From Phycisphaerales bacterium (lineage in GTDB: Bacteria > Planctomycetota > Phycisphaerae > Phycisphaerales > UBA1924), in contig JALOQT010000005.1 of NCBI GenBank assembly GCA_025453375.1, positions 1 to 13,854 on the forward strand: a DNA stretch of 13,854 nucleotides, in the 5' to 3' direction. Positions 5,394 to 11,746 of this stretch are shown in pieces; position 1 is the stretch's first letter, and each line of letters begins with the position of its first letter. Under the pieces are notes generated by a model. That model saw only the letters and a list, made by a program, of their open reading frames with translations, searched no databases and had not been told where the DNA came from. The translations under genes were made by a program, and so were the position numbers.

Positions 5394-6554
5394 ATGTCTA
5401 CGTCGATCATCATCGAGGGCCTCGTCAAGCAATATGCCCCGGGCACGCAGCCGGCGGTGGATCATGTCAGCCTGACGATCAATCCGGGGGAGTTGTTCTT
5501 CCTGCTTGGCCCCTCGGGCTGCGGCAAGACGACACTCCTGCGCATGATCGCCGGGTTCATCGACCCCACCGGCGGGGTGATCCGCTTCAGCACCGGCCCG
5601 CGCGATGCGGGGCGGGATGTGACGCACCTGCCCCCCAACCAGCGCAATACGGGCATGGTGTTTCAGAGCTATGCGCTCTGGCCGCACATGACGGTGTTTG
5701 ACAATGTCGCCTTCGGGCTGACGATCCGCAAGATCGCCAAGGACGAGATCCGCCGTCGTGTGACTGAGGCGCTGGAAATGGTCCAGATGGCCCACCTGGC
5801 CGAGCGCAAGCCCAACGCACTCTCTGGCGGGCAGCAGCAGCGGGTCGCCCTCGCCCGCGCGCTGGTCATCCGCCCCGATGTGCTGCTGCTCGATGAGCCG
5901 CTGAGCAACCTGGACGCGAAACTCCGCGTGGATCTTCGCGGCGAGATTCGGCGGATCTGCAAGTCCTCCGGCATCACGACCGTCTACGTCACGCACGATC
6001 AGAAAGAAGCCCTGAGCATGGCCGACAGCGTCGCGATCATGAAGCTCGGGCAGGTCATGCAGCTCGGCGGGCCGGGCGAGCTGTATCGCGCACCCAAAAC
6101 CAAGTTCGTCGCCGAGTTCCTGGGCGAGACCAACTTCCTGCCCGGCACGATCGTCGGCGCCACCGGCCCCTCACGCCTGACGGTCCAGACGCCCGTCGGC
6201 CAGCTCGTCTCCAGCCACCCGGCGCCGGAGGGCGCCGCCAACGGCAGCCCCGTCCTGGTCAGCCTCCGCCCCGAGGCCCTGCGTATCGGTAACGCCTCGC
6301 AGACGCTCGGCAGCAGCGCCGGCCTGACGGGCACCACCACCAACGAACTCCGCGGCAGTGTGCGCGAATCCACCTACCTCGGCGAAATCTCCCAGCACAC
6401 CATCGCGCTGACCGAGCAGCACCTGGTCAAAGTCGCCCAGCTCAACCCCGGCCTGGCCGGCCCAGTGCCCAACAGCGCCATGACCCTGAGCGTGCACCCC
6501 GATGATGTCGTGCTGGTGCGGCCAGATGCACCGCCAACTGCCGCGCGGGCGTGA
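5394..6554 (+). CDS. ABC importer ATPase (PotA/UgpC/FbpC-like) with TOBE region
   Basis: A 386-residue nucleotide-binding subunit of the importer type. It has Walker A GPSGCGKTT (residues 39-47), Q-loop in FQSYALWPHMTV, signature LSGGQQQRVALARAL (143-157), Walker B LLLDEP with D167-E168, D-loop SNLD and H-loop His201 (VTHDQKEA). After about residue 235 comes a C-terminal region of TOBE type (KFVAEFLGETNFLPG ... VSLRPEALRIG ... REVTYLGE-like RESTYLGEISQHTI ... VHPDDVVLV), typical of spermidine/putrescine, ferric-iron and sugar importers; the substrate cannot be chosen. No permease or binding-protein gene is adjacent. Start set at MSTSIIIEGLVKQY, 8 nt after a TACCCT box; the frame continues upstream through the inverted repeat without similarity. 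Confidence 0.9.
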   Translation: MSTSIIIEGLVKQYAPGTQPAVDHVSLTINPGELFFLLGPSGCGKTTLLRMIAGFIDPTGGVIRFSTGPRDAGRDVTHLPPNQRNTGMVFQSYALWPHMTVFDNVAFGLTIRKIAKDEIRRRVTEALEMVQMAHLAERKPNALSGGQQQRVALARALVIRPDVLLLDEPLSNLDAKLRVDLRGEIRRICKSSGITTVYVTHDQKEALSMADSVAIMKLGQVMQLGGPGELYRAPKTKFVAEFLGETNFLPGTIVGATGPSRLTVQTPVGQLVSSHPAPEGAANGSPVLVSLRPEALRIGNASQTLGSSAGLTGTTTNELRGSVRESTYLGEISQHTIALTEQHLVKVAQLNPGLAGPVPNSAMTLSVHPDDVVLVRPDAPPTAARA

Positions 6555-6584
6555 AACGCCAGAGCTGCTGAACCTCCCAACGTG

Positions 6585-6605
6585 GCGCGGCTTTCCAAGC
6601 CGTGC
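6585..6605 (+). terminator. Hairpin after the ABC ATPase
   Basis: GCGCGGCTT pairs with AAGCCGTGC (9 bp including one G-U) around a TCC loop, 30 nt after the ATPase stop codon. No U-tract follows directly, so intrinsic termination is uncertain. Confidence 0.4.
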
Positions 6606-6636
6606 TCACACAACCTTTGCACAGCGATGACTGGCC

Positions 6637-6668
6637 TTGAGCGTCGTGGCGTGTAGTCTTCTTATAAG
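6637..6668 (+). promoter_or_regulatory. Possible promoter for the lamin-tail protein
   Basis: TTGAGC at 6637-6642 and TATAAG at 6663-6668 resemble -35 and -10 elements, but the 20-nt spacing is long. The A+T-rich CTTATAAG stands out in its surroundings and lies 32 nt before the ATG. A leader of about 25 nt would contain the strong GGAGGAG. Confidence 0.35.
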
Positions 6669-6700
6669 AACACCCGGTGGGTGTATCGGAGGAGAAGATC

Positions 6701-7441
6701 ATGTCCAATCGCGCGATCGTTGTGTCATTGTCACTGCTTGGTGGCGGCGTGTTGGCCCTGCCGCTGTCCGAGGCCTCGGCGCAGGTGCGGATCACCGAGT
6801 TCATGTCCGAGGGGCAGGGTGATATCGGCTCGGGCAACGGCGGGCGTCGCCAGCGCGAGTTCTTTGAGTTGACCAACCTCGGCCCCACCGCCGTGGACAC
6901 GTCGGCCTGGTCGTTCAACGACAACAACATCAACGACCCGCACTTCTTCGGCACCGTCATCCAGTCCATCGCCCCGGGCGAGAGTGTGATCCTCACGCAG
7001 ATGACTGCGGCGGACTTCCGCGCATGGTGGAACCTGCCCAGCAGCGTGCAGGTCTACTCCATCGGCCAGACCTCCAACCTGGGCAACGCCGACATGATCA
7101 ACATCTACAACTCCAACACGCAGGACAACACGACGCTCGTCGACACGCTGGCTTATCTGGCTGACGCACGCGGCAGTGGCATCAGCCGCAACCGCCCCTT
7201 CGGCGGCACGGGCCAGGCGCTCAACGTCGATTGGGTCGCGTCGATCCTCGGCGATAGCTACGGCTCGGTCCTCTCTGGCGCGCCGGGCGTCTTCGCACCG
7301 AACTTCCCGACGCCCGACCCGATGCTGTGGGACCCGGCGCTCTTCCGCGACCTGGCGAATCCCGGCCAATACATCCCGGCCCCGACAGTCGCGGCGAGCC
7401 TGGCCCTGGCAGCCCTGCCGCTGACGCGGCGCCGGCGGTGA
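6701..7441 (+). CDS. Secreted lamin-tail-domain protein with PEP-CTERM-like C-terminus
   Basis: A 246-residue exported protein. Residues 1-27 form a signal peptide (basic MSNR, hydrophobic VVSLSLLGGGVLALPL, cleavage after ASA). The next part matches a lamin-tail domain: VRITEFMSEG, REFFELTNLGPTAVDTSAWSFNDNN, IAPGESVILTQ, GNADMINIYNS and LVDTLAY. Such domains occur in bacterial surface proteins, and their ligand is usually unknown. The C-terminus IPAPTVAASLALAALPLTRRRR resembles a PEP-CTERM sorting signal (Pro-rich start, hydrophobic helix, Arg cluster), although the canonical PEP is replaced by PAP. Surface retention or processing by an exosortase-like system is inferred. GGAGGAG at 6688-6694, 6 nt before ATG 6701, fixes the start. 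It stands alone between unrelated genes. Confidence 0.85.
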   Translation: MSNRAIVVSLSLLGGGVLALPLSEASAQVRITEFMSEGQGDIGSGNGGRRQREFFELTNLGPTAVDTSAWSFNDNNINDPHFFGTVIQSIAPGESVILTQMTAADFRAWWNLPSSVQVYSIGQTSNLGNADMINIYNSNTQDNTTLVDTLAYLADARGSGISRNRPFGGTGQALNVDWVASILGDSYGSVLSGAPGVFAPNFPTPDPMLWDPALFRDLANPGQYIPAPTVAASLALAALPLTRRRR

Positions 7442-7443
7442 GG

Positions 7444-7471
7444 GAGTGACGAGCGGCGAGTGACGAGACGA
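7444..7471 (+). repeat. 7-bp short tandem repeat after the lamin-tail gene
   Basis: Heptamers GAGTGAC, GAGCGGC, GAGTGAC, GAGACGA start two bases after the stop codon, 24 bp before structured repeat copy C. The unit is related to GAGTGGC at 3583 and to the complement of GCCACTC at 13100. Confidence 0.75.
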
Positions 7472-7495
7472 GCGTCGGCACGCTCCAACGCCCAC

Positions 7496-7570
7496 GTCCT
7501 TCCCCCGCCCCGCGGGGGAAGGACAGCGTGGCCTCAAGCGCAGCGCCGAGGCCACGCAGGATGAGGGTGC
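7496..7570 (+). repeat. Structured dispersed repeat, copy C
   Basis: Best-preserved plus-strand copy. Hairpin 1 is a perfect 13-bp stem (GTCCTTCCCCCGC / GCGGGGGAAGGAC, 7496-7508 with 7512-7524, loop CCC). Hairpin 2 pairs GCGTGGCCTC with GAGGCCACGC around AAGCGCAGCGCC. It ends AGGATGAGGGTGCG and runs directly into the left arm of the rnpB-flanking inverted repeat. Confidence 0.85.
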
Positions 7571-7632
7571 GGCGTGGTGGATGCTTCACGCGCCACACGC
7601 CGCCGCGCAGCGGCCTCCACCCATCGATCCCT
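7571..7632 (+). repeat. Left arm of 62-bp inverted repeat flanking rnpB
   Basis: This 62-bp segment matches the complement of 8183-8244 at 53 of 62 positions without gaps. Shared blocks include GGCGTGG, GATGCTT, CGCCGCGCAGCGGCC and GATCCCT. It begins exactly where structured repeat copy C ends. From 7633 to 7653 a C-rich tract follows up to the rnpB -10 box. Confidence 0.85.
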
Positions 7633-7653
7633 CCACCCCCCACCCCTCTCCCC

Positions 7654-7659
7654 TACCAT
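7654..7659 (+). promoter_or_regulatory. rnpB: -10 box of rnpB
   Basis: TACCAT is followed by TCCCC and then the first base of the RNase P helix P1 (7665), the spacing expected between a -10 element and a transcription start. No TTGnnn -35 is visible in the C-rich tract upstream. Confidence 0.55.
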
Positions 7660-7664
7660 TCCCC

Positions 7665-8109
7665 GTGTCGGCATGCGGCCGCCGGCGGGCATTGGCCCGT
7701 GCGGAGGAAAGTCCGAGCACGACAGGACAGGGCGGTGGCTAACGGCCACCCGGGCCGAACCGGGCCCGAGGGACAGTGCCACAGAGAACAGACCGCCGAT
7801 GGCCGATCGGGCAACTGATCGGATCAGGCAAGGGTGAAACGGTGGGGTAAGAGCCCACCGCGCCGCGGGCGACCGCGTCGGCATGGCAAACCCCGCTCCG
7901 TGCAAGGTCACGCAGTCGCCGCGAGCGAGCTTCGGCTTGCTCGACGCTCGGTCCGGGCGGCAGGCGGCGGGTAGACCGCTTCAGGGCGCGGGCAACCGCG
8001 CTCGCAGAGAAATGGCCGCACGCGAGGGAAGGTCCGCGCACGCTCCCGTCAAGGACCGCGCGGAAACCACCACTCGCCGACAGAACTCGGCTTATCGCCG
8101 GCACAGGTC
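7665..8109 (+). ncRNA. rnpB: RNase P RNA, type A, with P19-like stem
   Basis: Catalytic RNA of ribonuclease P, which matures tRNA 5' ends. The universal core is present: GAGGAAAGTCCGAGC (P4 5' strand, 7701-7715), the ACAGAGAACAGACCGCCGATGG region, GGTGAAACGGTGGGGTAAGAG, and ACAGAACTCGGCTTA (P4 3' strand, 8080-8094). P1 pairs GTGTCGGC (7665-7672) with GCCGGCAC (8097-8104). P2 pairs TGCGGCC (7674-7680) with GGCCGCA (8014-8020). P3 is CGGGC/GCCCG. Between P2 and P4 on the 3' side a further stem forms (GGTCCGCGC 8031-8039 with GCGCGGAAACC 8058-8068, bulged AA), at the position of P19, which E. coli lacks. Ends are inferred from P1 and the promoter, within a few bases. An intrinsic terminator follows. 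Open reading frames across this interval are chance. Confidence 0.96.
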
Positions 8110-8117
8110 CGCACCCC

Positions 8118-8150
8118 GCCCGCGCCCCCAAGGCGCGGGCGATGCGTTTT
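8118..8150 (+). terminator. Intrinsic terminator of rnpB
   Basis: A perfect 9-bp G+C stem (GCCCGCGCC 8118-8126 with GGCGCGGGC 8132-8140, loop CCCAA) lies just after P1. The nearest T-run (TTTT 8147-8150) is 6 nt beyond the stem, a slightly displaced U-tract. Confidence 0.65.
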
Positions 8151-8182
8151 GCGGGGAAGGGCCGCGGGCCGAGTGTCAGGGA

Positions 8183-8244
8183 AGGGATCAATGGGCGGCG
8201 GCCGCTGCGCGGCGGAGTGTGCCGCGGAAAGCATCGCCCACGCC
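8183..8244 (-). repeat. Right arm of 62-bp inverted repeat flanking rnpB
   Basis: Inverted partner of 7571-7632 (53/62 identity, no gaps). Unlike the left arm, it is not joined to a copy of the structured repeat. The interior, 7633-8182, holds rnpB with its promoter and terminator and little else. Confidence 0.85.
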
Positions 8245-8277
8245 TTTACACAACCATCACACATCCTTGATCGTTCC

Positions 8278-8308
8278 TTGACAGGAGTTTCGCGCGCCGC
8301 GATCTATT
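8278..8308 (+). promoter_or_regulatory. Possible promoter for the pseudopilin-like gene
   Basis: A perfect TTGACA (8278-8283) is followed 19 nt later by TCTATT (8303-8308). The -10 match is weak and the spacing long, but no better candidate is visible between rnpB and the gene. The leader would be about 40 nt. Confidence 0.35.
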
Positions 8309-8352
8309 GTCGTCATCCCCCATACTGGGCCCACGCCCGGAGGATCCTGATC

Positions 8353-9333
8353 ATGGCGCATGCACGCACTTCATCCCACGGCCGCGGCTTTACGCTCATT
8401 GAGCTGCTCGTGGTCGTCGCCATCATCGCCCTGCTGATCAGCATCCTGCTGCCGGCCCTGGCCAGCGCGCGGGATGCGGCGCAGACGGTCAAGTGTCAGA
8501 GCAATCTGCGGCAGATCGGCGTCGCGGCGCTGGCATATGCGACGAGCAATCGGGGGACGTATTGCTCCGGAGCGTTTGAGAGTGAGGCGGCCGAGGGGCC
8601 GCTGGGCTACACGCTGCCGGTGCAGGTGGCGCCGCTGAATCGGTGGGGGTGGGTGGCGGATTACAAGAATGGCGGATATGCCGAGCCTGGGCTGCTGCTG
8701 TGCCCGACGAGCCCGGCGCGGAGCAGCCAGAACCTCTCGGCGGCGCGGATTGAGGGCGTCAGCGAGCAGCAGCGGCTGGACCTGATCCGCGAGGGGTATA
8801 ACACGAACTACTGCCAGTCGTGGTACATGGCCCACACGGGGATGAAGAATGTGTTTCAGGGGGGTGTGGATCGCAAGCGGGGGGTGTTTACGCTGGGGCC
8901 GCTCAACGAGCGGTTTTTGGGTGGGACGGTCAGTGCCGATCGCGTGCCGCTGATGGGGGACGCGGCGACGCTGTCGTTCAACGAGGAGGATCGCGTGCTG
9001 ATGCCCGATGGCACGACGGTGCCCGGGGCCAAGGCACTCTCCGATGGCCCGATGTTCAGCATCGGCGTCTCTGGTGCGTGGGGGCGTCAGGACTACAGCG
9101 ACTTTGGCACGGCGCACGGCAAGGGGCCGGCGGTGGCCAACACGGGGCACACGCGCGTCAGCGGGCACTTCCTGTTTGCCGATGGGCACGTGGACTTGTT
9201 CCAGGACAAGATCCGCGACGGCCGCTGGCAGCCGCGGAGTGCGGCGGGGCCGTCGGGGGCGGATGCGAACTACCCGGACCTTGATGGCAAGGTGGCCACC
9301 GGCTGGCTCAACCGGCCGGGGCTGACCGACTAA
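8353..9333 (+). CDS. DUF1559-like pseudopilin (prepilin-type N-terminal cleavage)
   Basis: A 326-residue protein with a classical type IV prepilin leader. A basic [12 protein letters not shown] is followed by the cleavage site G12/F13, then [24 protein letters not shown] with the conserved glutamate at mature position 5, and a coiled [18 protein letters not shown]. The C-terminal part has [18 protein letters not shown], the region known in planctomycete DUF1559 proteins as H-X9-DG; here ten residues separate His266 from Asp277-Gly278. Planctomycete genomes usually carry many such proteins. They are thought to be processed by prepilin peptidase and sit at the inner membrane or periplasm, but their job is not established. 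GGAGG at 8339-8343 (9 nt spacing) supports ATG 8353; the frame continues upstream without similarity. No secretion-system gene is near. Confidence 0.9.
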   Translation: MAHARTSSHGRGFTLIELLVVVAIIALLISILLPALASARDAAQTVKCQSNLRQIGVAALAYATSNRGTYCSGAFESEAAEGPLGYTLPVQVAPLNRWGWVADYKNGGYAEPGLLLCPTSPARSSQNLSAARIEGVSEQQRLDLIREGYNTNYCQSWYMAHTGMKNVFQGGVDRKRGVFTLGPLNERFLGGTVSADRVPLMGDAATLSFNEEDRVLMPDGTTVPGAKALSDGPMFSIGVSGAWGRQDYSDFGTAHGKGPAVANTGHTRVSGHFLFADGHVDLFQDKIRDGRWQPRSAAGPSGADANYPDLDGKVATGWLNRPGLTD

Positions 9334-9392
9334 GTGAGCACGGGCGGGGCGGGGCGTCGTGTGAGCACTCAAAAGCCTGGGCCGCGGCGCGG

Positions 9393-9398
9393 TAGGAT
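9393..9398 (+). promoter_or_regulatory. TAnnnT -10-like box before the zinc-ribbon gene
   Basis: TAGGAT lies 6 nt before the GTG at 9405. With transcription starting about 7 nt after the box, the mRNA would begin at or next to the start codon. No Shine-Dalgarno sequence is present. Confidence 0.45.
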
Positions 9399-9404
9399 TG
9401 GCTC

Positions 9405-10457
9405 GTGAGCACCGTGCCGGGCAATCCTGGGGCTGACCAACCACGGTCTGAGCGGCCGTCGGTGAGCGGAAGCACGCCGCATGTGGTGCGGCCGACGGAC
9501 GATCAACTCAAGCCGATCGAGATTGAGGGTGTTGAGACGCCGCCGGGGGCTCCGCCGCCGGACGCGGGTGATAGTGGTAGCGGAGGTGGGGTTGTGGGGG
9601 GGCGGCTGCCGACGGGCGAAGTCTCGCTGAAGCATGATTCGGTGGTGGAACTGGCGCGGCGGCGCAAGGCCAAGGGCGTCAAGATCGCCTGTGCCGATTG
9701 CGGGTATGACGTGTCGGCGACGCCGATGTTTCCGTGCCCGGAGTGCGGCAGCCCGATGCGCAAGAACCTCGTCGGGGGGCACACATTTCGGATGGAGGAC
9801 TATCGGCGGTCGCCCTCGGGGGCCACGCCCGTCGGGGCGGCGATCATCGGCGCGCCGATCCCGGGCAACATGCAGGCAAACCCTGTGGCCCATGGCGCGA
9901 TTGAGTTGTGCTCAGATTGCGGCGCACAGGTGCAAGGTGAACCGGGCGAGCCATGCGGTGCGTGCGGCAGCCGCGCACGGACCACGCCCGAGCGCCTGGC
10001 CTATCGCCAGCGCATGGGGCGGATGATCATCGTCAAGCTGATCGCCACGCTCGTGGGCTGCACGCTCTTTGGGCTGCTCATCCCGCTGATCTTCATCATC
10101 TTCCTGGATCACTCCATCGGCACCGCGGCCTACACCCTGGCGATGTCGGCCGTGTCGATGGTCGGCGCGCTGATGCTGATCTGCTCGTTCATCGGCTGGG
10201 AAGAGCCGATGCCGGTGACGCTGGCCAAGGGTGCGGCAATCGGTGTGGCGTGGGGCGGGGTGGTGTATTTCACCCGCGTTGGCCTGCCTGGGGAACTCAA
10301 TGTGCTGGGGTGCATCGCCGGCGGGCGGGCCCTGGTGCTGTTCCCACTGGTGTGGTGGCTTCTGCGGAGCGACTGGCGCGAGTCGGTGTTCATCTCGTTT
10401 GTGGCGACGGCGCTGGTCTCGCTGACGGCGTTGGTGGTGCCTTGGGATGTCTTGTGA
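9405..10457 (+). CDS. Double zinc-ribbon membrane protein of unknown function
   Basis: A 350-residue protein I can describe but not name. Residues 1-75 are low-complexity and Pro/Gly-rich. Two treble-clef-like zinc ribbons follow: CADCGYDVSATPMFPCPEC (Cys96, 99, 111, 114) and CSDCGAQVQGEPGEPCGAC (Cys169, 172, 184, 187). Residues from about 207 onward form about five membrane helices (207-233, 243-263, 273-290, 300-320, 327-347). Cytoplasmic ribbons tethered to a membrane domain are a recurrent planctomycete design and suggest regulation or protein-protein contact. The start is GTG 9405, supported by a TAGGAT box 6 nt upstream. The stop codon lies inside a perfect palindrome (10452-10470). GTGAGCAC occurs at 9334, 9361, at the start codon, and at 10513. 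Confidence 0.75.
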   Translation: MSTVPGNPGADQPRSERPSVSGSTPHVVRPTDDQLKPIEIEGVETPPGAPPPDAGDSGSGGGVVGGRLPTGEVSLKHDSVVELARRRKAKGVKIACADCGYDVSATPMFPCPECGSPMRKNLVGGHTFRMEDYRRSPSGATPVGAAIIGAPIPGNMQANPVAHGAIELCSDCGAQVQGEPGEPCGACGSRARTTPERLAYRQRMGRMIIVKLIATLVGCTLFGLLIPLIFIIFLDHSIGTAAYTLAMSAVSMVGALMLICSFIGWEEPMPVTLAKGAAIGVAWGGVVYFTRVGLPGELNVLGCIAGGRALVLFPLVWWLLRSDWRESVFISFVATALVSLTALVVPWDVL

Positions 10458-10470
10458 ACACTGTTCACAA
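10452..10470. promoter_or_regulatory. Perfect 19-bp palindrome, possible operator
   Basis: TTGTGAAC-ACT-GTTCACAA is an exact 8-bp inverted repeat with a 3-bp centre, overlapping the stop codon of the zinc-ribbon gene and 58 bp upstream of the candidate rpmA -35. The A+T-rich arms in a G+C-rich region and the lack of a U-tract fit a dimeric repressor site better than a terminator. A second near-palindrome (GCCCAAACGCGTTCGGGC) follows at about 10479-10496. Confidence 0.55.
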
Positions 10471-10527
10471 GCAGTATGGCCCAAACGCGTTCGGGCTGAG
10501 CGGGGGGAGGGGGTGAGCACGGCGGGG

Positions 10528-10557
10528 TTGTCGGCAGCGGGGGATGGCGCCTAGTAT
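10528..10557 (+). promoter_or_regulatory. Likely rpmA promoter
   Basis: TTGTCG (10528-10533) and TAGTAT (10552-10557) are separated by 18 nt, a good sigma-70-like pair. Transcription would start near 10564 and give a leader of about 75 nt before rpmA. Confidence 0.55.
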
Positions 10558-10639
10558 CGAGGCCCGTCCGGGCGTGTTGAGCTTCGGACAACTGGGCGGT
10601 GACGAGCCGCCTGGTAGACGAGTTGGTTGGAGCATCGCT

Positions 10640-10933
10640 ATGGCACACAAGAAGGGTCAGGGTTCGACGAAGAACGGCCGCGACAGCAACCCGCAGTATC
10701 GCGGCGTGAAGCTCTTCGCTGGTGAGCAGGCCAAGGCCGGCTCGATCCTGGTCCGCCAGGTCGGCACGCCGATCAAGGCTGGCTTCAACGTCCGCATGGG
10801 CAAGGACAACACGCTGTACTCGATCGCCGAGGGCACGGTCGTCTATCAGACGCTCTCCGGCGGCAGCAAGGTGCACGTCGAGCCGTCAGACCCGAAGGCG
10901 CCCCGTCCGTTCTACCTCAGCAGCAAGGCTTGA
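10640..10933 (+). CDS. rpmA: Large ribosomal subunit protein bL27
   Basis: A 97-residue bL27, a component of the large ribosomal subunit near the peptidyl-transferase centre. The N-terminus MAHKKGQGSTKNGRDSNPQYRGVKLFAGE and the body AGSILVRQVGTPIKAGFNVRMGKDNTLYSIAEGTVVY are diagnostic. It lacks the cleavable N-terminal extension found in Firmicutes. GGAG at 10629-10632 (7-nt spacing) fixes ATG 10640. In most bacteria rpmA follows rplU (bL21) and often precedes obg; neither is here. The gene has its own promoter and a strong terminator, so it is a single-gene unit. Confidence 0.97.
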   Translation: MAHKKGQGSTKNGRDSNPQYRGVKLFAGEQAKAGSILVRQVGTPIKAGFNVRMGKDNTLYSIAEGTVVYQTLSGGSKVHVEPSDPKAPRPFYLSSKA

Positions 10934-10980
10934 GGCCGATCGCCTGTGAAGGCGAGTGGACTGACAACTGGATTTCTCCG

Positions 10981-11010
10981 CAGCCCCGGTTCACGCCGGG
11001 GCTGTTTCGT
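10981..11010 (+). terminator. Intrinsic terminator after rpmA
   Basis: A perfect 9-bp stem CAGCCCCGG / CCGGGGCTG (10981-10989 with 10996-11004), loop TTCACG, is followed at once by TTTCGTTGT. This is the clearest factor-independent terminator in the window. Confidence 0.85.
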
Positions 11011-11120
11011 TGTGGGCGACTGCCCGGGGGCGGGGGACGGTGATGCCTCGCCCGTCGATGCCACGCGACGGCTCGTGACGGCGGGATCCGTTTTCAACCC
11101 CGCTGCACGCGGCTGGCCGA

Positions 11121-11126
11121 TACCCT
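11121..11126 (+). promoter_or_regulatory. TAnnnT -10-like box before the 193-aa protein
   Basis: TACCCT within GATACCCTCC lies 9 nt before the ATG at 11136. The context is nearly identical to the boxes at 849 and 5380. Confidence 0.45.
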
Positions 11127-11135
11127 CCTTCGCGG

Positions 11136-11717
11136 ATGACGCAGGTGGCTTCCAATCCGGTTGAGGCGACGGCAGCAGTGCCTGAGCAGGGCGCGGGCGA
11201 TGCCGCGCGGCTGGCGCGCCCGCCGCTGTTTGATGCCGGGTGGCTGCTGCTGATCCCGGGGATCGTGATCATCGCGCTGATGGTGCTGCTGCCGGCGGCG
11301 GAGGATCGCAACCGGGCGCGGTTCTATCGCGATCGGGCGCAGCTCGTCGAGCAGCACAGCCAGGCGCGGCTTGTCAATCACGCCGAATATCTCGCGGCCC
11401 TGAAGCGCGGCGACGAGGCGGTGCTGCGGGCGCAGGCAGCAGTGCAACTGAACAAAGTGCCGCGGGGCGAGCATCTGCTCATGCCTGATGGAGCCGTGCG
11501 GGCAGGCAACGCAGCGCCGACGACGAAGGTCGACATCCGCACGCTGGAGGCGAATGTGTATGACCGGCTTGAGCCGCCAACGCTGACGCTCAGTGAGTAT
11601 CACCGTGAGTATTCCACGCTGGAACAACTGGCGATGGGCGAGCGCAGCCGCCTGTGGATGATCGGGCTGGGGGCGTTCTTGATCTTCGCCGGGTTGCTGC
11701 CGGCGGCGCGAAGGTGA
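11136..11717 (+). CDS. Unrecognised protein with two membrane helices
   Basis: A 193-residue protein whose family I do not recognise. A Pro/Ala-rich N-terminus (1-34) precedes a membrane helix (about 35-55, WLLLIPGIVIIALMVLLPA). Then comes a charged, probably helical segment (EDRNRARFYRDRAQLVEQHSQARLVNHAEYLAALKRGDEAVLRAQAAVQL) that could form a coiled coil, a stretch VPRGEHLLMPDG, and a C-terminal helix (about 173-190) ending in ARR. The region between the helices (about 115 residues) would lie on one side of the membrane. Leu/Ala-rich segments with a helix at each end recall envelope or division scaffold proteins, but this is not evidence of function. It lies 40 nt upstream of tmk on the same strand. 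Start supported only by the TACCCT box; codon use is like the neighbours. Confidence 0.75.
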   Translation: MTQVASNPVEATAAVPEQGAGDAARLARPPLFDAGWLLLIPGIVIIALMVLLPAAEDRNRARFYRDRAQLVEQHSQARLVNHAEYLAALKRGDEAVLRAQAAVQLNKVPRGEHLLMPDGAVRAGNAAPTTKVDIRTLEANVYDRLEPPTLTLSEYHREYSTLEQLAMGERSRLWMIGLGAFLIFAGLLPAARR

Positions 11718-11746
11718 GCGGCTGGCGGCGTGCGGGCAAGTGGGCG

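Noticed and set aside
5394..6554. Pairing of this ABC ATPase with the permease at 864
   Set aside because: The ATPase has a TOBE-type importer C-terminus, whereas the permease is of the ABC-2 exporter class; they are also more than 3 kb apart.
7739..8281. Open frames on both strands across 7739-8281
   Set aside because: The interval is RNase P RNA with all core helices; the frames are chance products of high G+C.
8371..9444. Minus-strand 357-codon frame opposite the pseudopilin gene
   Set aside because: Arg/Pro/His-rich shadow without similarity; the plus strand has a textbook prepilin leader.
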